From Gemmatimonadota bacterium (GTDB lineage: Bacteria; Gemmatimonadota; Gemmatimonadetes; Longimicrobiales; Gaopeijiaceae), in the NCBI GenBank assembly GCA_028875075.1, contig JAPPGF010000011.1, positions 1 to 64,000 of the forward strand: a stretch of DNA of 64,000 nt, in the 5' to 3' direction. Of this stretch, positions 58,338 to 64,000 are shown piece by piece (within the stretch, counting starts at the first letter, position 1; each line of letters starts with the position of its first letter). A program made the position numbers and the translations under genes. Under the pieces are notes generated by a model, which was not told the DNA's origin, searched no databases, and was given only the letters and a program-made list of their open reading frames with translations.

Positions 58338-60113
58338 CTATGTCGTGGCGCCGAGCGCAGCTGAGGCGACGCGCTCCGCGTACTTGGCCATTACCCCGCG
58401 CCGGAAGCGCGGGTCTGGAGCCTTCCATCGCTCCCGTCGGCGCGTGAGTTCGCTCCCCGAGAGCGCGACATCAAGCTTCCGCCGCGCGACATCGATCACG
58501 ACGGTATCGCCGTCGCGGATCAGCGCGATCGGCCCTCCCACCGCCGCCTCGGGAGCCACATGTCCCACCATCATGCCCCGGGTCGCTCCACTGAAGCGCC
58601 CGTCGGTCAATAGCGCCACGTATTGGCCCAGCCCGGCTCCGGCGATCGCCGCCGTGACGCCGAGCATTTCCCGCATCCCGGGACCACCCACCGGGCCCTC
58701 GTAGCGGATCACCACGACGTCGCCCTTCTCGATTTCGCTCTGCTGGACGGCCGCGAACGCGTCTTCCTCACGCTCGAACACGCGCGCCGGGCCCTCGTGG
58801 GCGAGCATGCCCGTTCCAGCAACCTTCAGCACGGCCCCTTCGGGGGCGAGATTGCCCCGCAGGATCACTAGACCGCCCTCGGGCTTGAGCGGGTTCTCCA
58901 CGGAGGCCACCACTCTCTGACCACGCCGCGCCCGCGCGTGCTTGACGTCCTCTCCGAGCGTGCGGCCCGTGACCGTCATGACGTTCCCGTCGACCCTCTC
59001 TGCTTCAAGCAGACGTTTGAGAACCAGCGCCGTGCCTCCCGCTTCATACATGTCCGGCGCTACGAACCGGCCTGCAGGCTTGAGGTCCGCCAGCAGCGGC
59101 GTGTTGCGACCGACGCGGTCGAAGTCGTCCAGCGAGAGCCCGACACCAGCCTCTGCCGCGACTGCGAGCAGGTGGAGCACGGCGTTCGTAGAACCGCCGG
59201 TCGCGTTCACGCACGCGATCGCGTTCTGGAACGAGGCTTTCCGGAGCCATTTGGAGGGCCTCAGCCCTTGTTTCACGGCCGCCACCGCGGCTTGGCCCGC
59301 TTGCCTCGCGACGTCACGTCGCCGCGGGTCACCGGCGGGAGGACCGGCCGAGCCCATCACGCTGATACCCAATGCCTCGAAGGCGGTCGCCATCGTGTTG
59401 GCCGTGAATTGCCCTCCGCAAGCACCCGCTCCCGGGCACGCCGCGCGTTCGATGTCGCCGAGATCGTCGTCCGTGATCCGCCCGGCCGCATGTGCGCCCA
59501 CGGCTTCGAACACGTCCTGAATGGTAATGTCCCTGCCCCGGTACCTGCCGGCCGCGATCGAGCCGCCGTAGAGCATCACCCCGGGCAGGTCGAGTCGCAC
59601 GATCGCCATGACAGTGCCAGGAATGGTCTTGTCGCAGCCCGAGAGCGCGACCAAGCCGTCGAACTGATAACCCACAGCCATCAACTCTACCGAGTCGGCC
59701 ACCACTTCGCGTGAGACGAGTGACGCCTTCATTCCCTGGGTGCCCATGGTTATGCCGTCCGACACCACGACCGTGTTGAACTCGAGCGGCGTGCCCCCGG
59801 CGTCGCGCACGCCCTCCTTCACCCACTCGGCGACTTGGCGCAGATGCGCGTTGCAAGGCGTGGTCTCGGCCCAGGTGTTGGCGATACCGATCAGTGGGCG
59901 CTCGAAGTCGGCGTCGTCCAGTCCCACCGCACGGAGCATCGCGCGCGCAGGAGCGCGGCTGGGTCCCTCGACGAGAACGCGGCTGGGAAGCTCAAGCTCT
60001 GGCCGAGCGGGGTGCTTCCCGCTGCTGGACTTCTCGGCCCGTTTCTCTTCTGTTCTCGTCTTCGAATCTCCCGCAGCCGCGCCCCTGTCCGGCACACGCA
60101 TCGGTGGGCTCAC
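58338..60113 (-). CDS. ilvD: Dihydroxy-acid dehydratase
   Basis: 591 residues. Fe-S and Mg-binding motifs are [12 protein letters not shown] and [16 protein letters not shown], and the C-terminal half has [18 protein letters not shown] and [13 protein letters not shown]. It makes the 2-oxo acid precursors of valine and isoleucine. Read from the GTG at 60113, overlapping the ilvE stop by four bases, it has a charged Lys/Glu/Arg tail of about 45 residues before the conserved [16 protein letters not shown] start; a later start is possible. Confidence 0.95.
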   Translation of the reverse strand: MSPPMRVPDRGAAAGDSKTRTEEKRAEKSSSGKHPARPELELPSRVLVEGPSRAPARAMLRAVGLDDADFERPLIGIANTWAETTPCNAHLRQVAEWVKEGVRDAGGTPLEFNTVVVSDGITMGTQGMKASLVSREVVADSVELMAVGYQFDGLVALSGCDKTIPGTVMAIVRLDLPGVMLYGGSIAAGRYRGRDITIQDVFEAVGAHAAGRITDDDLGDIERAACPGAGACGGQFTANTMATAFEALGISVMGSAGPPAGDPRRRDVARQAGQAAVAAVKQGLRPSKWLRKASFQNAIACVNATGGSTNAVLHLLAVAAEAGVGLSLDDFDRVGRNTPLLADLKPAGRFVAPDMYEAGGTALVLKRLLEAERVDGNVMTVTGRTLGEDVKHARARRGQRVVASVENPLKPEGGLVILRGNLAPEGAVLKVAGTGMLAHEGPARVFEREEDAFAAVQQSEIEKGDVVVIRYEGPVGGPGMREMLGVTAAIAGAGLGQYVALLTDGRFSGATRGMMVGHVAPEAAVGGPIALIRDGDTVVIDVARRKLDVALSGSELTRRRERWKAPDPRFRRGVMAKYAERVASAALGATT

Positions 60114-61093
60114 ACGCTCACTCCCGCGCGCGCCTCGGCCGGCCTCGCCACCCCGCCGACGGAAGGCTCCGCCCGTGACAGCCAGCCGTGTCGATCAGGG
60201 TATTCACCGCTGACGATGGCCAGGAAACGCTGCTGGAGTCTGGCCGTGACGGGACCGCACATACCTGCCCCGATCTTCCAATGGTCAACCGAACGGACGG
60301 GCGTGATCTCAGAGGCGGTGCCGCAGAAGAAAATCTCGTCCGCGATGTAGAGCTGCTCGCGCGGGATGGGCGCCTGCTTGACGGGAATGCCGAGGTCCTC
60401 GGCCAGCGCGAGAATCGAATCCCGCGTGATCCCGTGCAAGAAGGAGGCGTCCACCAGAGGGGTGTGGAGCGTACCGTCCTTGACCAAGAAGATGTTCTGG
60501 CCGCTGCCCTCGCTCACGAGACCGTCAACCGACAACGCGATGGCCTCTTCGTAGCCATGGCGCTTCGCTTCCATCTTCATGAGCTGGCCGTTCAGGTAGT
60601 TGCCACCCGCCTTGGCCATATTCGGATGCGTGTTGGGGGCGGGGCGGAACCAGCTCGCCACACCTGCGTCTACGCCCTTCTCCAGCGCTTCGGGACCCAG
60701 GTACGCACCCCAGCTCCAGACCGCGATGAAGACTTGCACCGGGCTCGCCTCGGGATCGACACCGGCAGCACCCAACCCCCGCAGGACAACCGGTCGGATG
60801 TAGGCGTTATCAAGGCCGTTGAGGGCAATCAGGTCGCTCGTCGCAGCCCTGAGCTCGTCGTCCGTCCAGGCGTACTGCATCCGGTATATGCTCGCTGACT
60901 CGCGAAGACGACGCATGTGTTCCGGGTAGCGGAAGTACATGGGCCCCTGACCGCTCGCATACGCCCGTATCCCCTCAAAGACGGAGCTGCCGTAGTGCAC
61001 GACGTGGCTCATCACGTGGAGCGTCGCGTCCCTCCAGGGCACAACTTCGCCGTCGGCCCAAACCCATTCGGTGACCGGAAACACCGTGCTCAC
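60110..61093 (-). CDS. ilvE: Branched-chain amino-acid aminotransferase
   Basis: 327-residue fold-type IV PLP enzyme for the last step of valine, leucine and isoleucine synthesis. Lys is in the [21 protein letters not shown] region after [14 protein letters not shown] (PLP lysine in AKAGGNY), and [19 protein letters not shown] is conserved. The GTG at 61093 has GGGAGG at ideal spacing and overlaps the ilvC stop; an ATG at 61111 lies inside the ilvC end and would give six more residues. Confidence 0.95.
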   Translation of the reverse strand: MSTVFPVTEWVWADGEVVPWRDATLHVMSHVVHYGSSVFEGIRAYASGQGPMYFRYPEHMRRLRESASIYRMQYAWTDDELRAATSDLIALNGLDNAYIRPVVLRGLGAAGVDPEASPVQVFIAVWSWGAYLGPEALEKGVDAGVASWFRPAPNTHPNMAKAGGNYLNGQLMKMEAKRHGYEEAIALSVDGLVSEGSGQNIFLVKDGTLHTPLVDASFLHGITRDSILALAEDLGIPVKQAPIPREQLYIADEIFFCGTASEITPVRSVDHWKIGAGMCGPVTARLQQRFLAIVSGEYPDRHGWLSRAEPSVGGVARPAEARAGVSV

Positions 61094-62103
61094 GTTTCGC
61101 CTCCCATCCACGCCATCTGAGCGCGTAATCTGGCACCCACCTCCTCCGCGGGATGCTCCCGCTGATCACGGCGGGTATTCTCGAACTGCTCGAAGCCCGA
61201 GCCCGCCTCGCCGATCCAGCGGCGTGCGAAGCTCCCGGACCGTATCTCGGCAAGTAACTCTCTCATGGCCGTACGGCTCGCTTCGCCGATCACGCGCTTG
61301 CCCGCCCCATAGTCGCCGAACTCCGCTGTGTCGGAGACGCCCCTACGCATCCCGTTCAGGCCCCCCTCGTAGATCAAGTCGACGATCAGCTTCATCTCGT
61401 GCACGCACTCGAAGTAGGCCAACTCGGGCTGGTACCCGGCCGCGACGAGCGTCTCGAACCCGGCCTTCATCAGCTCGCTCACGCCACCGCACAGCACTGC
61501 CTGCTCGCCGAAGAGATCGGTCTCGGTCTCCTCCTCAAAACTCGTCCTGAGCACACCCGCACGCGTGCCGCCGATGCCCTCGGCGTACGCCATCGCCATG
61601 TCCCACGCCTGCCCCGAGGCGCCCTGGTGAACTGCGAGAAGACAAGGCACGCCCTGACCGAGCTTGTACTCGCGCCTCACCAACCTGCCCGGCCCCTTGG
61701 GCGCAACCATGATAACGTCCACGTCGGAACGTGGCTGAATCTGGCCGAAGTGCACGTTGAAGCCGTGGGCGAAGAGCAGCGTCTTGGTCCCGTCGAGGTG
61801 TGGCGCGATGTCCGCCTCGTAGACCGCCTTCTGAGCAGTGTCAGGAATGAGGAGGGCGATGAGCCCTGCTCGCTCGGCCGCCTCTTCCGCGGTGGCCACG
61901 CGTAGTCCTGCCGCCTCGGCGGCGGGCCGCCGTGCGCTTCCCTCACGGAGACCGACCACAACGTCGATACCCGAGTCCTTGAGGTTCTGGGCATGCGCGT
62001 GCCCCTGGCTGCCGTACCCGATGATCGCCACGGGCCTGGACCGGAGCCCCTGGCGTGCCTCGTCGGATGGCCGGGCCTGCTCGTTCTTGGTGTTCTGGGT
62101 CAC
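61090..62103 (-). CDS. ilvC: Ketol-acid reductoisomerase
   Basis: 337 residues, class I. The Rossmann loop is [21 protein letters not shown], then [13 protein letters not shown], and the Mg2+ ligands are in [13 protein letters not shown] and [19 protein letters not shown]. It converts acetohydroxy acids to dihydroxy acids with NADPH. The GTG at 62103 follows GAGGAG by seven bases; a start at 62121 would add six residues. About 77 bp separate it from ilvN. Confidence 0.96.
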   Translation of the reverse strand: MTQNTKNEQARPSDEARQGLRSRPVAIIGYGSQGHAHAQNLKDSGIDVVVGLREGSARRPAAEAAGLRVATAEEAAERAGLIALLIPDTAQKAVYEADIAPHLDGTKTLLFAHGFNVHFGQIQPRSDVDVIMVAPKGPGRLVRREYKLGQGVPCLLAVHQGASGQAWDMAMAYAEGIGGTRAGVLRTSFEEETETDLFGEQAVLCGGVSELMKAGFETLVAAGYQPELAYFECVHEMKLIVDLIYEGGLNGMRRGVSDTAEFGDYGAGKRVIGEASRTAMRELLAEIRSGSFARRWIGEAGSGFEQFENTRRDQREHPAEEVGARLRAQMAWMGGET

Positions 62104-62180
62104 AGACGATCTCCTCTGCACTTGTGTTGTCCGGTATACGTTCTTGGGTCGAGGGCCTTGCCGCGCTCGCTCCCCCTGGC

Positions 62181-62531
62181 TCAGCCTCCGCTGGTCGGCA
62201 ACCCGGTCACGTCGACTTTCTTCACGTCTACGAGCGCCTCAAGTTCGGCGATCCAGCGGTTCGGAACCATCGCGTCAGGCGCGGCGCGGAAGACCAGTAC
62301 GAGGTGGTCTTGCCGGCGGACGAGCGAAGATACTTCCAACTTCATCCCGCGCCGGCGCACGGTGCCGAGCGTACGTTCGAGTGCGTCCAGTCGGTCGTCG
62401 ATCACGAGTGTGATCTCGGGGATCGAGGCCCTGCGAGATGCCTCCGCTCTGGAGTTCTCGTCCGGGCCGCGCACGGGACCGGCTCCGTTGTCGGAAGGCG
62501 GACCGGTGTTGAGGCCATCCATGGCCGTCAC
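62181..62531 (-). CDS. ilvN: Acetolactate synthase regulatory subunit (short, single ACT)
   Basis: 116 residues from the GTG at 62531, which overlaps the ilvB stop by GTGA. After a 35-residue Gly/Pro/Glu-rich N-terminus comes one ACT domain ([35 protein letters not shown], then a second half to [16 protein letters not shown]). It lacks the C-terminal domain of full IlvN/IlvH and is closer in size to IlvM. It should confer valine sensitivity or stability on IlvB. Confidence 0.85.
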   Translation of the reverse strand: MTAMDGLNTGPPSDNGAGPVRGPDENSRAEASRRASIPEITLVIDDRLDALERTLGTVRRRGMKLEVSSLVRRQDHLVLVFRAAPDAMVPNRWIAELEALVDVKKVDVTGLPTSGG

Positions 62532-64000
62532 GGCGCCACCTTCTCGCCTGGCGCGTGCATCCACATCTCGTTGAGGGCCGCACCGGCCGGTACCATCGGG
62601 TACACCTCGTCTTCAGCCGGGATGCGTAGGTCGAGTAGCACGGGTCCCGGCCATGCCGCCGCACGGTCGAGGGCATCCTCAAGCTCGCCGGCCCGATCGA
62701 TCGTCTCTGCCTGGATCCGATACGCGGTCGCCAGCGCAGCGAAATCGGGCGCACCCAGGTCGCTCGCCACCCGGCGCCCGCCGTGGATTCGCATCTGCCA
62801 TTGCCGCACCATACCGAGAGCGCCGTTGTTCATGATGGCGATCCGCAGATGGAGTCCCTCCTGCACGACCGTGGCCAACTCCTGGGACGTCATCTGGAAG
62901 CCGCCGTCACCGATCACCGCCCAGACGGGCCGCTCCGGCGCCGCGATGGCAGCGCCCAGCGCCGCCGGCAACGCGTAGCCCATCGTGCCGAGCCCGCCTG
63001 AGGTCAGGTGCGTCCCGGGTTCCGCGTCAGCCACCTCCTGCGCCAACCACATTTGGTGCTGACCTACGTCGGTCACGACGATGGCGTGGTCTCTCCGTAC
63101 GACGCGCGCGATCGCGCGTGACACCTGACGGCCCGACATGGGCCCTTCCGCCGTGCGGGAGTCCATCGGGACATCGGGCTTTCCAGCCTCCCGCCGCCAT
63201 TGTTCCATGCGACGCCACCACGCCGAGGGCACGCGGTAGCCTTCCCGTGCGCCCCGCACGAACGGCGGCAGCGTGTCACCGAGGTCACCCAGAACCGCGA
63301 TGTCGGTGCGGATCGTGCGGCCGTGGGCGCGCGGGTCGACATCGAAATGGATGATCCCGGCATCCGGCGCGAATCGGCTCACCTTGCCGGTGACCCGGTC
63401 GTCGAAGCGGAGCCCCATCCCGATGATCAGATCCGATTCGGAGATCGCGTGGTTGGCCCGCTCGGTGCCGTGCATGCCCGGCATGCCGACGCACTGCGGG
63501 TGCAGCGTCGGAAACGCGTCGAGCCCCAGCAGGGTGGTCACGACCGGCAGGTTGGTCGCCTCGGCCAGCTCGAACACCGCGCCTGTCGTCATCGAACACA
63601 CGACGCCGCGGCCTACTATCAGAATCGGTCGCTGTGAGGCCCGGAGTCGGGCGAGAGCTGCGGCCACAGCGGCCCCCGTCGTGGCGGGCTCGCCGTCTAC
63701 CCAGGAGTTGGCGAAACGCTCTCTGCGCTGCTCCTCGGGGATCGCCGAACAATTCACTTGCCCTGCAAGGGCGTCGGGAATCTCCGCCTCGGCGAGCTGG
63801 ACATCCTTGGGGATGTCGATCAGGACGGGCCCGGGCCGACCCGAGCGGGCAATCTCGAAGGCCTCCGCCACGATCTCGGGGATTTCGGAAGCCCTCTGCA
63901 CGGCGTAGCCGTGTTTCGTGACCGGTAACATGATTCCGAGCGTGTCGCATTCCTGGAACGCGTCGGTACCGATCAAGTGGCTCGGAACCTGGCCTGTGAT
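62528..64000 (-). CDS. ilvB: Acetolactate synthase large subunit, N-terminus outside the window
   Basis: The visible 490 residues start in ITGQVPSHLIGTDAFQE and run to the stop. The ThDP/Mg motif GDGGFQMTSQELATVVQEGLHLRIAIMNN is present, as are FD binding-type GMGLRFDDRVTG and the QHQMWLAQ motif. About 90 N-terminal residues with the catalytic Glu lie beyond position 64000. It catalyses the first common step of valine/isoleucine synthesis and heads the operon seen here; its control region is not in the window. Confidence 0.96.
   Translation of the reverse strand: MTGQVPSHLIGTDAFQECDTLGIMLPVTKHGYAVQRASEIPEIVAEAFEIARSGRPGPVLIDIPKDVQLAEAEIPDALAGQVNCSAIPEEQRRERFANSWVDGEPATTGAAVAAALARLRASQRPILIVGRGVVCSMTTGAVFELAEATNLPVVTTLLGLDAFPTLHPQCVGMPGMHGTERANHAISESDLIIGMGLRFDDRVTGKVSRFAPDAGIIHFDVDPRAHGRTIRTDIAVLGDLGDTLPPFVRGAREGYRVPSAWWRRMEQWRREAGKPDVPMDSRTAEGPMSGRQVSRAIARVVRRDHAIVVTDVGQHQMWLAQEVADAEPGTHLTSGGLGTMGYALPAALGAAIAAPERPVWAVIGDGGFQMTSQELATVVQEGLHLRIAIMNNGALGMVRQWQMRIHGGRRVASDLGAPDFAALATAYRIQAETIDRAGELEDALDRAAAWPGPVLLDLRIPAEDEVYPMVPAGAALNEMWMHAPGEKVAP

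Overview
The window is GC-rich chromosomal DNA (no phage, insertion sequence, CRISPR array or plasmid functions seen) from a Gram-negative-type bacterium. Clues are an exported nucleoside-channel-like outer-membrane protein, MsrPQ, a c-type cytochrome, the o-succinylbenzoate menaquinone route, bactofilin, FloA/NfeD and many GTG/TTG starts with 4-base gene overlaps. The protein set resembles Gemmatimonadota or a neighbouring phylum. That placement rests on family resemblance only, since no rRNA is present.

Layout. 1-2.7 kb: edge of a tRNA-Ile gene, then a TPP riboswitch, thiC and a small lipoprotein. 2.7-15.9 kb: housekeeping and accessory genes (dienelactone hydrolase, rhomboid, M28 peptidase, sulfurtransferase, acidic-repeat protein, CDF metal exporter, phosphatidylserine decarboxylase, oligopeptidase A, DUF4837 lipoprotein, sodium:solute symporter with a small membrane partner, cytochrome c, zinc-ribbon protein). 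16.7-23.1 kb: aspartate-family amino-acid region, with metL-thrC-thrB on the minus strand and a MetX-type homoserine acyltransferase on the plus strand, diverging from one 0.6-kb control region. 23.1-28.7 kb: DUF192 lipoprotein, Tsx-like porin, a SpoIIE-type phosphatase with a duplicated sensor, an RsbW-like kinase and an exported helical protein. 28.7-35.7 kb: floA/nfeD operon, bactofilin, metZ, M50-like protease and a tiny ORF with a perfect Shine-Dalgarno. 35.7-43.2 kb: redoxin, frameshifted receiver protein, greA, purEK, large acyl-CoA oxidase-like protein, tyrS. 43.2-49.8 kb: menF-menD-menB-menA-menE. 50-56 kb: murI, a copper oxidase-ZIP-exported protein operon, msrPQ. 56.3-64 kb: ilvB-N-C-E-D-leuC-leuD, with ilvB cut by the window edge.

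The most striking content is the 21.5-22.1 kb control region. On the minus strand a 31-codon leader ORF with clustered threonine codons is followed by a complete set of alternative hairpins and an intrinsic terminator in front of metL-thrC-thrB: a threonine attenuator. On the plus strand a SAM-II riboswitch with its own terminator precedes metX. The threonine and methionine branches of homoserine use are thus governed by two different RNA devices placed back to back. Other points of interest are the duplicated sensor module of the SpoIIE phosphatase, a menA gene with no canonical start codon, a one-base frameshift in a receiver gene, a 20-codon ORF behind a 14-nt anti-16S Shine-Dalgarno, and the MCO-ZIP operon behind a perfect 15-bp palindrome.
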